From positions 1 to 64,000 of the forward strand of contig ONLW01000002.1 of NCBI GenBank assembly GCA_900318835.1: DNA of 64,000 bases, given 5' to 3'. Shown piece after piece: positions 8,978 through 16,459 of this stretch. Numbering within the stretch: position 1 is the stretch's first letter; each line of letters opens with the position of its first letter. The notes below the pieces were generated by a model. It saw only the letters and a program-made list of their open reading frames with translations, searched no databases and was not told the DNA's origin. The DNA is from an uncultured Bacteroidales bacterium (GTDB taxonomy: Bacteria > Bacteroidota > Bacteroidia > Bacteroidales > P3). Both the position numbers and the translations under genes were made by a program.

Positions 8978-9880
8978 ATGAAAAAGGTCTTGATTTTCGT
9001 GTTTGCAATCTTGGGTTATTGCACCACAATCAACGCACAGAGTATCATTGATGCTGACAACCAGCATAACCCCAATGATTTCTACCAAGGCGATATCATT
9101 ACGGGTAAAAAGGCTATGCCCTTCCCCTCTACAAGAATAGCCGATGTGGTCTGGGATAACATTGTATGGAGAGAGATTGACTTCAACGAGAAATTCAACC
9201 AATTCTTCTACTTCCCTGTCAATAACGAGACAAGTACCCAAGGTCGTATTAGCCTAGTCAATCTTATCATGCGTGCTGTCAGAAATGGCGAAATTCCAGT
9301 CTATGAAGATGACGACATGGTAAAAGAGCTTGATTTAGCTGAAGCCATAAAATTGCTTGTCGGTGATCCCTACAACAAAAAAGTAGAAGCTTTGGATGCG
9401 GATGGACAACCCATTTATGATGAGGAGACCGATGACTACGTAATGAAGGATTCGCTCGTCACACGCAGTTTCGACAGCACCTCTGTCATGAAGATTCGCT
9501 TGAAAGAGAAATGGTATATTGAAAAACAAGATACCCGCCAGAAAGTCAGAATTATCGGTTTGGCTTTCCAATACCTGAAAGAAACCCTTACAGGAGGCCA
9601 GGCACTTGAATGGTCTTTCTGGATTCCCATGGACGACATGCGTGTACGTCAGGTTCTTGTCAACGCCAATGCATACGACGAGAACAACAATGTCGTTGAG
9701 CGCTCATACGATGACATTTTCATTCAGCGCTACTTTGACAGCTATATCATTCGTGAGACAAATAACAATGACTACAACAGATACATCTCCGACTACCTTA
9801 CTGGCGAGGATGCTATCCTTGAATCTCAGAGAATTGAAGATAGAATCTTCGATATAGAATCAGACATGTGGGAATACTAA
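8978..9880 (+). CDS. gldN: T9SS ring protein GldN/PorN
   Basis: A signal peptide (MKKVLIFVFAILGYCTTINAQ) precedes a 280-residue mature protein with the family signatures DVVWDNIVWREID, NQFFYFP, GEIPVYEDDD, KEKWYIEKQDTRQ and DYLTGEDAILES, ending in MWEY. GldN/PorN builds the periplasmic ring with GldK/PorK. The gene starts eight bases after gldM and is followed by a strong terminator, so it closes the main operon. A second, diverged copy follows. Confidence 0.95.
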   Translation: MKKVLIFVFAILGYCTTINAQSIIDADNQHNPNDFYQGDIITGKKAMPFPSTRIADVVWDNIVWREIDFNEKFNQFFYFPVNNETSTQGRISLVNLIMRAVRNGEIPVYEDDDMVKELDLAEAIKLLVGDPYNKKVEALDADGQPIYDEETDDYVMKDSLVTRSFDSTSVMKIRLKEKWYIEKQDTRQKVRIIGLAFQYLKETLTGGQALEWSFWIPMDDMRVRQVLVNANAYDENNNVVERSYDDIFIQRYFDSYIIRETNNNDYNRYISDYLTGEDAILESQRIEDRIFDIESDMWEY

Positions 9881-9900
9881 TTATGTAAACTCAAATTAAT

Positions 9901-9942
9901 AAAAAAGAGTTAAGAGTCATCAAACTCTTAACTCTTTTTTTT
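9901..9942 (+). terminator. Strong intrinsic terminator between gldN and its paralogue
   Basis: A perfect 17-base stem (9901-9917 with 9924-9940) has a six-base loop and ends in a run of eight T. The T run stops two bases before the ATG of the second gldN gene, so the hairpin covers the whole ribosome-binding region of that gene. Confidence 0.9.
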
Positions 9943-9944
9943 CG

Positions 9945-10814
9945 ATGGGAAAGAAACTGTTCATACTATCGTTAGTTATTACACTGGCCGTCAGTTCCAC
10001 AGCGCAGACTGTCAGTGTAAAGCCTGATAACGTATATATCAGCCAAGGCGAAGAATATCAACGTCCTATTCCCCTCCCGTTTATCCGCAAAACAGATATT
10101 GTATGGAGTACTGAAATCTGGAAAACCATCAACTCAGAACAACTCTTCAACCAATTTTTCTACTTCCCAAACGATGAATTTCTTAACTACGGCAAGAAAA
10201 GTCTCGCCTACATCCTTTGGGATGCCATGGCAGCAGGAGAAATCCCCATATATGAAGATGATGATCTACTCATTCCTTTAGACAACGAAGAATTCGTCAG
10301 ACGCTATACACGTGCCGATACGATCTTGCTAGAAATCGGTTACGACGAAGATGACAATGAAATCTATCAAACCATCATTCGTCCGAAATATTTCGATGGT
10401 TCCGAAATCTTCAATTACTCCCTACGCGAAACATGGTTTATCGGCCGACAAGACACACGGCAAGATTCTCGACGTATCGCACTCGCTCCCGTCAAAGAAT
10501 CCTATCGAGAGTTGCCCAATGGAGAGGTGATTCCGTTGGGTAACATTCCTCTCTTTTGGGTACCTATGCAAAATCCACTCGTTCGATCCCTTTTGGCGCG
10601 GTATCCTTCTTACTGCAATCGCAGCAACAACGTTCAACAACCCTCATGGGATTGGGTCTTTCTAAACCAGCATTACGACGCATACATCACACGCGAATCC
10701 GACCCTCAAGACCGAAAAATCCAAGACTATCTTACTGGCGAGAATGCCATCCTCGAATCATACTATATCGAAGAAAAAGTCTTCGATATAGAAAACGAGA
10801 TGTGGGAATACTGA
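9945..10814 (+). CDS. Second GldN/PorN-family protein (GldO-like paralogue)
   Basis: This 289-residue protein has its own signal peptide (LFILSLVITLAVSSTAQ) and clear homology to the preceding GldN: DIVWSTEIWKTI, NQFFYFP, GEIPIYEDDD, RETWFIGRQDTRQ, DYLTGENAILES and a matching MWEY end. Flavobacterium johnsoniae carries a similar tandem pair, gldN and gldO. The mature part differs in the middle (acidic insert around EIGYDEDDNEIYQ). The ATG lies two bases after a terminator T run, with no visible promoter or separate leader, so expression would need read-through. It converges on the RluA-like gene with a seven-base gap. Confidence 0.9.
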   Translation: MGKKLFILSLVITLAVSSTAQTVSVKPDNVYISQGEEYQRPIPLPFIRKTDIVWSTEIWKTINSEQLFNQFFYFPNDEFLNYGKKSLAYILWDAMAAGEIPIYEDDDLLIPLDNEEFVRRYTRADTILLEIGYDEDDNEIYQTIIRPKYFDGSEIFNYSLRETWFIGRQDTRQDSRRIALAPVKESYRELPNGEVIPLGNIPLFWVPMQNPLVRSLLARYPSYCNRSNNVQQPSWDWVFLNQHYDAYITRESDPQDRKIQDYLTGENAILESYYIEEKVFDIENEMWEY

Positions 10815-10821
10815 GAACGTA

Positions 10822-11862
10822 TTATTTATCAATTTGAGACGTATAGTTTCTCCACCGATTAATACATTGCTGGATATCCTCAGGCAACGGTTTTTCAAAA
10901 TGCATGTGTTTCCCTGTGGTCGGGTGATTGAAACCAAGTATCCGGGCATGTAATGCTTGACGTGGACAAACGGCAAAACAATTCTCAACAAACTGTCGGT
11001 ATCGTGTGAAAGTGGTGCCCTTCACAATAGCATCACCGCCATATGCAGCATCACTAAATAAAGGATGACCGATATGACGCATATGGGCACGGATCTGGTG
11101 TGTGCGGCCTGTCTCCAACACACATTCCACCAATGTAACATACCCAAAACGTTCCAGCACCTTCCAATGGGTTACAGCATGTTTCCCCTTTTGTTCCTCC
11201 TCTGGAACTCCCTCCTCGTGGGGATAGACACACATCACCTTACGGTCCTGCGGTGAACGTCCGAGGTTGCCTTCTATCGTACCACTGTCTTCATCAAAAT
11301 CACCCCAAACCAACGCATTGTATTTTCTTTCAATCGTATGTTCAAAGAACTGCTTGGCCAAAAATGCCTGTGCATCTTCATTCTTCGCCACTAATAGCAA
11401 TCCCGATGTATCCTTGTCTATACGGTGTACCAAAAACGGCTTCGCCTCTGTCCCCTGAAAATAGTATAACAATCCATTCACCAATGTACCATTCCAATTC
11501 CCCACACCGGGATGCACCACCAAGCCTGGCTGTTTGTCTACCACCAGAACATCATTATCCTCATAAACAATATTGATATCTAGCGGTTCTGGAAGCAATT
11601 CAAATTCATGCGGAGGTTCCGGCAGCAAAATACTTATCTCATCCAAAGGTTTTACTCGATAGTTAGCCTTAGCTGACTTACCATTAACTCTCACACAATC
11701 TGCCTTTGTCGCTGCTTGAATCTTTGTGCGCGACACTCCCTGTAGGTGCATCTGGAGATATTTATCTATTCGTAACATCTCCTGTCCGCGATCCACTACT
11801 ATATGATGATGCTCATACAGTTCCTGTTGTTGTTCATCCAGTTCCAGTTCGTCCTCTGCCAT
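10822..11862 (-). CDS. RluA-family 23S rRNA pseudouridine synthase (RluD-like)
   Basis: The protein has 346 residues. An S4 RNA-binding domain (about 35-80, RIDKYLQMHLQGVSRTKIQ) precedes the catalytic domain with HRIDKDTSGLLLVAKN, whose Asp is the nucleophile of the RluA family, and the RTHQIRAHMRHIGHPL motif. It isomerises uridines in structured RNA, by similarity helix 69 of 23S rRNA. Its ATG overlaps the stop of the upstream T9SS cargo gene (TGATG), so translation is probably coupled. It is the last gene of the miaB-PASTA-cargo-rluA unit. Confidence 0.92.
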   Translation of the reverse strand: MAEDELELDEQQQELYEHHHIVVDRGQEMLRIDKYLQMHLQGVSRTKIQAATKADCVRVNGKSAKANYRVKPLDEISILLPEPPHEFELLPEPLDINIVYEDNDVLVVDKQPGLVVHPGVGNWNGTLVNGLLYYFQGTEAKPFLVHRIDKDTSGLLLVAKNEDAQAFLAKQFFEHTIERKYNALVWGDFDEDSGTIEGNLGRSPQDRKVMCVYPHEEGVPEEEQKGKHAVTHWKVLERFGYVTLVECVLETGRTHQIRAHMRHIGHPLFSDAAYGGDAIVKGTTFTRYRQFVENCFAVCPRQALHARILGFNHPTTGKHMHFEKPLPEDIQQCINRWRNYTSQIDK

Positions 11863-13721
11863 CAGTGTCGGATTATTAGTTTCCTTATTTGAGCCCCACA
11901 GCGCAACATATAGACACCGTCAGGCAAATTGATAGTCGATAATAGTTTGTTTCGGGTGGAAAAAAGATGACATCCTAATACATCGTAGAGTTCTATCAAG
12001 CTGCCTTCAGGCGCCCCTTCTACCCTCACCCATTCACTGGCTGGATTAGGATATAATCTCCACATCACACTCTCTTCTCTCTGCTCCTCAATACCCACCG
12101 TAGCAGCAACGCCAAAACAAGGTCGCATCATCAAAGCGCCACTTAAAATACTCTGCTGCCAGTCTGTACTTGTGAGGTAATATATCCGTTCACTAGCATC
12201 ATTGCTACGGTCAAATCCTAAATTGATATAGTGATTGTTTCCCTGTTCAAAACCGACAAATACTGTGCCGCTCACCACCACTGGGCGCTCCAACATATAT
12301 CGACTATAAACATTCAATCCATCAAAACGAGGATATCTGCCATTTTGATCACGGTAGAGAACACTTCCGGGCTTTCCTCCGTCATTACTCCACACAGTGA
12401 TATTGAACGGGACAGCCTCGTTTTCTCCTTCCAATGTGCGATTGAAATACAGATCCAATGCCGTCAGAGTATCTTCCACATTCAAGTCATACCGGCATGC
12501 CAAATACACCCAACTAGCCGTAGATGTCAAGCCGTAGCCATTCTCTGCCGTCCCATCGTCATATGCATAATAGCTACCAAACACTTGATGGAATCTAACC
12601 GTATCGTTCCATCTATAGTCATCGCCACCCACACCCTCTCGTACCACATGGACAATGCTATACTCGGCAGCCGTCTCGCTCTCAGGGAATATAAATCCCA
12701 CCGGCGGTCGGGCATGTGTCGCAGCAGTCTGATACGTACCATTGGGCAAATAGGTGGGTGCATTCTCGTAGCCGCCGTCATAATGATAAACCGTATCTCC
12801 CAAAGCGTCAATAACTGCATATTCATAATGTGTGGCCAACGGCGAACTAAAAAGATTGGTAATGGTCACAGTCAAACTATCAACCATGTTACTCTGACGA
12901 TATTGACGCACGGGCATTGCCTGATAGCCAGCCAGCATCGACGGAGCCGGTGTCACAAACGCCACATCGTGCATCTCCGGCTCTCCCACCGTAGTGCGCC
13001 CATCGTCAATAAAAATATAGTCCAGATGCCAGTAGTCGCAATTACCAGCCATACCTGTCTTCGTCGTGGGGGTTATGCTACAATAATTTCTGAAACGAAA
13101 AGCAAATTTTTCATTAAAGAAAGCTGTATCCGTGATCGCAATAGCCACATACTGCCATTCCTTGCCCGTCTGCGCCAATAGAGAATCCACCTCAATTCCG
13201 CCACGCGCCCAAACTGTAACCCATGTGCTGTCACATCGCCGGTACAAATCAAGCATCAATGAATCCTCCATCTCTGGTGCATCGCCAATCCGGCGCCATA
13301 AATCTCCTTTTCCCCCCCCAGGCAGATAATAGAAACTCATCACCACCGAATCTGCAGCCGTAGAGCCTGCCAAATCAATAGCAAGCGAACACAATGTGTC
13401 GGCCGCAAAGCGTCCCGATTCGGATCCCTCGTACAACCTGCCGTCGGCCCCAATAGCATCCAGCGTTGCCACCCCAACTGTCGGAGGCAACAATCCCGCA
13501 CCTGTACCCAACGTAACACCGCCGTTCACCTGCCAGCGTAAATGCGAAGGCAAAATTATGGCTTCCGCAAAATCGTCAAAAAACGGCAAAGACAGAGGTT
13601 GAGTTGCGCCCTTCACCGCAGGCCGTCCCATAGGTCCTGTCTGCAGCGGCAGGAGCACTTCCTGTGCATGAAGTGCAATGCAATGAAATGCAACAAATAG
13701 TAAAATAATTTTTTTTACCAT
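11862..13721 (-). CDS. Secreted protein with T9SS type A C-terminal sorting domain
   Basis: A signal peptide (IILLFVAFHCIALHAQ) is followed by about 520 residues of beta-rich sequence without a recognised catalytic motif, then a C-terminal sorting domain with WRLYPNPASEWVRVEG, IELYDVLG and LPDGVYMLRCG. The start is taken as the ATG at 13721, overlapping the PASTA gene stop; an upstream TTG is in frame but less likely. It is predicted to be exported by the T9SS and anchored at the surface or released. Its place between a PASTA gene and an rRNA-modification gene is unusual. Confidence 0.85.
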   Translation of the reverse strand: MVKKIILLFVAFHCIALHAQEVLLPLQTGPMGRPAVKGATQPLSLPFFDDFAEAIILPSHLRWQVNGGVTLGTGAGLLPPTVGVATLDAIGADGRLYEGSESGRFAADTLCSLAIDLAGSTAADSVVMSFYYLPGGGKGDLWRRIGDAPEMEDSLMLDLYRRCDSTWVTVWARGGIEVDSLLAQTGKEWQYVAIAITDTAFFNEKFAFRFRNYCSITPTTKTGMAGNCDYWHLDYIFIDDGRTTVGEPEMHDVAFVTPAPSMLAGYQAMPVRQYRQSNMVDSLTVTITNLFSSPLATHYEYAVIDALGDTVYHYDGGYENAPTYLPNGTYQTAATHARPPVGFIFPESETAAEYSIVHVVREGVGGDDYRWNDTVRFHQVFGSYYAYDDGTAENGYGLTSTASWVYLACRYDLNVEDTLTALDLYFNRTLEGENEAVPFNITVWSNDGGKPGSVLYRDQNGRYPRFDGLNVYSRYMLERPVVVSGTVFVGFEQGNNHYINLGFDRSNDASERIYYLTSTDWQQSILSGALMMRPCFGVAATVGIEEQREESVMWRLYPNPASEWVRVEGAPEGSLIELYDVLGCHLFSTRNKLLSTINLPDGVYMLRCGAQIRKLIIRH

Positions 13722-14593
13722 TGCCAATTATCGTCAATATCCTCAGGATTTGGACGGCCGTCGTTCTCCTGATTGTGCTCAACTATCTTGCTCGAATCCA
13801 CCTTGAAATCCGACACCATCTTGCTCACGTCTGTATTGTCGGCATCAATATACCACAACTCAACACTCGTACCATAAGGGTACTTATTCACTCCCGTGTA
13901 ATCGGGTTCTTGCCGGTAAACCACCGCTGTCGTCTTGTTTTTCACCCCACGGAAATGTTCTATTCCCACATTCAGCGACACCGACAAGATGTCTCTACGT
14001 GCCATATCGGCTGTCTTGCCGATGACAAAAGGCACACTGTTTTCCCCCATACCATCACCACTACCCACCACAAGGTCCACTACCGAGCCGCGAGGAATCT
14101 GTTGCCCAGCATAAAGGGTTTTGCCTTTGCAGCTCTGATTCACCACACTATTCTTATATGGGTCTTCAACAAAAGTCAGTTTACCCACCGAAAGGCCCAA
14201 ACTGAAAAGCTCTGACACTGCCTGCCGCACCGATAAACCCGCCAATTCTGGCAATATGGCATCGTCAGCATTGTAGGCTGTGATACTAACATATACCTTC
14301 CGACCACTCTTCACCATCGTGCCGCCCTTCGGATCCTGCGTCAGAATCATGCCGCCCTCCGCATCCTTACGGAAGATAGAATCCTGCACCACAAACTCCA
14401 CACCTATCTCATCCGTTGCCTCAGCCTCCGCAATATTCTTACCCACATAGTCGGGAATCTTGTATTCTTGACCTTGACGAGCATAAATACGGATAAAAAG
14501 CAGCACCACAGCCAATATCACCAGCGAGACACCAAGCATAATCAGCAGATGCAACAGCCAGGGGTATTTCTTTAGTATTTTTTCCTTTTCCAT
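13715..14593 (-). CDS. PASTA-domain membrane protein
   Basis: The protein has 292 residues with one N-terminal membrane helix (about 15-36, HLLIMLGVSLVILAVVLLFI) and three extracytoplasmic PASTA domains beginning near IPDYVGKNIAEAE, LPELAGLSVRQAV and VPFVIGKTADMAR. PASTA domains bind muropeptides or beta-lactams in other bacteria; here there is no kinase or transpeptidase domain attached. It lies 42 bases after miaB and overlaps the following cargo gene by seven bases. Confidence 0.9.
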   Translation of the reverse strand: MEKEKILKKYPWLLHLLIMLGVSLVILAVVLLFIRIYARQGQEYKIPDYVGKNIAEAEATDEIGVEFVVQDSIFRKDAEGGMILTQDPKGGTMVKSGRKVYVSITAYNADDAILPELAGLSVRQAVSELFSLGLSVGKLTFVEDPYKNSVVNQSCKGKTLYAGQQIPRGSVVDLVVGSGDGMGENSVPFVIGKTADMARRDILSVSLNVGIEHFRGVKNKTTAVVYRQEPDYTGVNKYPYGTSVELWYIDADNTDVSKMVSDFKVDSSKIVEHNQENDGRPNPEDIDDNWQW

Positions 14594-14597
14594 AAAT

Positions 14598-14629
14598 CAA
14601 TAACGATATAACGCAATAACGATATAACG
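14598..14629. repeat. Perfect 16-base tandem direct repeat
   Basis: CAATAACGATATAACG occurs twice back to back (14598-14613 and 14614-14629) in the 42-base gap between miaB and the PASTA gene. Confidence 0.85.
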
Positions 14630-14635
14630 ACAAAA

Positions 14636-15943
14636 TTATTGCACCAACACACCAATCAACGTCGCCGCCGTGCAACTATCCACCCGCACACGGCGGTATG
14701 TGCCAGGGGCTGCATCCTTACGGTCAAAAACAATCACTTTGTTTTGGCTGTTGCGGCCATAGAGCTGTTCCTTCGAGCGATGGCTCTCGCCTTCCACCAG
14801 CACCTCGTATTCTTTCCCCACCTCATGTTTGTTGTTTTCCAGCGCAATCTCACCCTGCAGGGCAATAATCTCATTCAAGCGGCGAGTTTTTTCCTCCTCA
14901 GGGATATCGTCTGCAAGATGCTTCCAGGCATAGGTGCCCTCACGCAACGAATACTTGAACATATAGGCATAGTCATATTTCACCGTGCGGAACAGTTCCA
15001 ATGTAGCCTCATGGTCCTCAAGGGTTTCGGTGGAGAAACCTGCGATGACATCGGTGGTAATGGAGCAGTCTGGCATGTGGCGACGTATAGCCTCCACGCG
15101 ATCCAAATACCACTCCTTCGTATACTTTCTGTTCATCAATTTCAGCATGCGGTTGCTGCCACTCTGTACCGGCAGATGAATACAGCGGCAAATGTTCGGA
15201 TACTCTGCCATGACTTCTAGCAATTTGTCGCTTAAATCCTTCGGATGCGACGTAGCAAAGCGGACTCGCAATAGTGGGTCGATCTGCGCTACCCGCGCCA
15301 TAAGTTCCGGAAAATCAATCTCAGCATTATAGCTGTTCACATTCTGTCCCAGAAGTGTCACTTCGCGGTAGCCCTGTTCGAAAAGAGTCCGTGCCTCACG
15401 CACAATGGTCTCGGAGTCGCGGCTTCTCTCGCGTCCACGGGTATAGGGAACCACACAGTAAGCGCAGTAATTCTGGCAGCCGCGCATAATGCTGATATAA
15501 GCCGAGATGCCATTGCCAGCCAGACGCACCGGCTCGATGTCAGCATAGGTCTCGGTGGTGCTCAACTCAACCTCGGCTGCCTTTTGACCACTGCGCACCT
15601 GCGCGAGCATCTCCGGCAGACGGCGGTAGGCGTCGGGGCCACAAACGAAACTCACATTCTCCTCCTCGGCCATCAGGCGGCTTTGCAAACGCTCTGCCAT
15701 ACAACCCAACACCCCCACCCGGAGGTTATGTCTCCGATTCTGCATAGCCTTCAACTCACGCACACGATGGCGCACACGCTGCTCGGCATTGTCACGGATG
15801 GCACAGGTGTTGATCAGTATAAAATCCGCCTCCTCAGCACTCCCGCAAACAGTATACCCAGACTTCTCCAAGATGGCCGCAATCACCTCGCTGTCCGCAA
15901 AATTCATCTGACAGCCATAGGTTTCTATATATATATTCTCCAT
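14636..15943 (-). CDS. miaB: tRNA-2-methylthio-N6-dimethylallyladenosine synthase MiaB
   Basis: The protein has 435 residues in the normal order: UPF0004 domain with three Cys for the auxiliary cluster (YGCQMN, NTCAIRDNAE, GCMAER), the radical-SAM domain with CQNYCAYCVVPYTRGRERSR, and a C-terminal TRAM domain. MiaB adds a methylthio group to i6A37 of tRNAs. It starts its own transcription unit and leads into the PASTA, cargo and RluA genes. Confidence 0.96.
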   Translation of the reverse strand: MENIYIETYGCQMNFADSEVIAAILEKSGYTVCGSAEEADFILINTCAIRDNAEQRVRHRVRELKAMQNRRHNLRVGVLGCMAERLQSRLMAEEENVSFVCGPDAYRRLPEMLAQVRSGQKAAEVELSTTETYADIEPVRLAGNGISAYISIMRGCQNYCAYCVVPYTRGRERSRDSETIVREARTLFEQGYREVTLLGQNVNSYNAEIDFPELMARVAQIDPLLRVRFATSHPKDLSDKLLEVMAEYPNICRCIHLPVQSGSNRMLKLMNRKYTKEWYLDRVEAIRRHMPDCSITTDVIAGFSTETLEDHEATLELFRTVKYDYAYMFKYSLREGTYAWKHLADDIPEEEKTRRLNEIIALQGEIALENNKHEVGKEYEVLVEGESHRSKEQLYGRNSQNKVIVFDRKDAAPGTYRRVRVDSCTAATLIGVLVQ

Positions 15944-15964
15944 TTTTTCGTTAAAAATTAAATT

Positions 15965-15973
15965 GCAAAATTA
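15965..15973 (-). promoter_or_regulatory. Promoter -7 box of miaB
   Basis: On the minus strand TAATTTTGC matches TAnnTTTG, about 22 bases before the miaB ATG. The -33 element is not clear. Confidence 0.55.
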
Positions 15974-16052
15974 CGATTTTTTTTGAAAAGTACGGAACTT
16001 TGTAGACCACAAAATCGCAAACTTTTATAACCCACTTATTATCAACACAAAA

Positions 16053-16085
16053 CCCTCTCCTGCTCTGAAGGGGGCTTTTTTTTGT
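16053..16085 (+). terminator. Possible intrinsic terminator with no known upstream gene
   Basis: CCCTCT pairs with AGGGGG (one G-T pair), loop of ten, followed by C and eight T. There is no plus-strand gene upstream, so it may end an unannotated short transcript or be a remnant. Confidence 0.35.
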
Positions 16086-16206
16086 TTATTGACTTAACGT
16101 CATCTCACCATGACCATCTTCCGTGCTGGGTAATTGCCAATCTTGAACAGCCAAGTTTCCATCACCGCCAGCTCGAACAAACACCACAAGGGTAGCATTG
16201 GCTTAC

Positions 16207-16291
16207 CACTACCCACCCATCCCCTACCATGGTAGGGGATGGGTGGGAGTTGGGTAGGAGATGGTAAAGAGTTGGGTAAGACTTGATAGTT
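16207..16291 (+). repeat. 11-base-period palindromic element, copy A
   Basis: A perfect inverted repeat (16212-16228 with 16231-16247, centre CCATGG) continues into a tail of degenerate 11-base units such as TTGGGTAGGAG, ATGGTAAAGAG and TTGGGTAAGAC. An 8-base-stem hairpin (16285-16292 with 16301-16308) abuts the tail. Related copies lie at 30899, 47021 and, inverted, 54098. Confidence 0.85.
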
Positions 16292-16432
16292 ATTCATTGC
16301 TAACTATCAGCATTTTACAAGCATGAAAAATAGGGGTATTTTTAGAATTACACATCTTTTTTGGATTTAATTTATAAATCACTAACTTTTAGAATATTGG
16401 ACACAAAAGTAGTCCATATCAAGTTTTTTTCG

Positions 16433-16441
16433 TATTTTTGC
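16433..16441 (+). promoter_or_regulatory. Promoter -7 box of the T9SS plug gene
   Basis: TATTTTTGC matches TAnnTTTG. Transcription would start near 16447, which supports the ATG at 16460 over one at 16445. No clear -33 TTTG. Confidence 0.55.
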
Positions 16442-16459
16442 AGCATGATTTTTTGCAAC

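Larger units (their letters stand above)
15944..16459. other. Intergenic region between divergent miaB and plug gene
   Basis: This 516-base stretch holds the miaB promoter, a plus-strand hairpin with a T run (16053-16085), 11-base-period repeat copy A with an adjacent hairpin, and the plug-gene promoter. A 65-codon minus-strand frame inside it looks random. No recognised RNA gene was seen. Confidence 0.7.

Noticed and set aside
11065-11576. Plus-strand frames opposite the RluA-like gene
   Set aside because: Low-quality His/Pro-rich translations antisense to a complete S4 plus pseudouridine synthase gene.
16100-16297. Minus-strand 65-codon frame between miaB and the plug gene
   Set aside because: Half of it is the 11-base-period repeat, the residues are Pro/Gly-rich nonsense and it has no promoter or family likeness.
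16207-16308. CRISPR-like array
   Set aside because: The repeated units are 11 bases and adjacent, with no spacers and no cas genes in the window.
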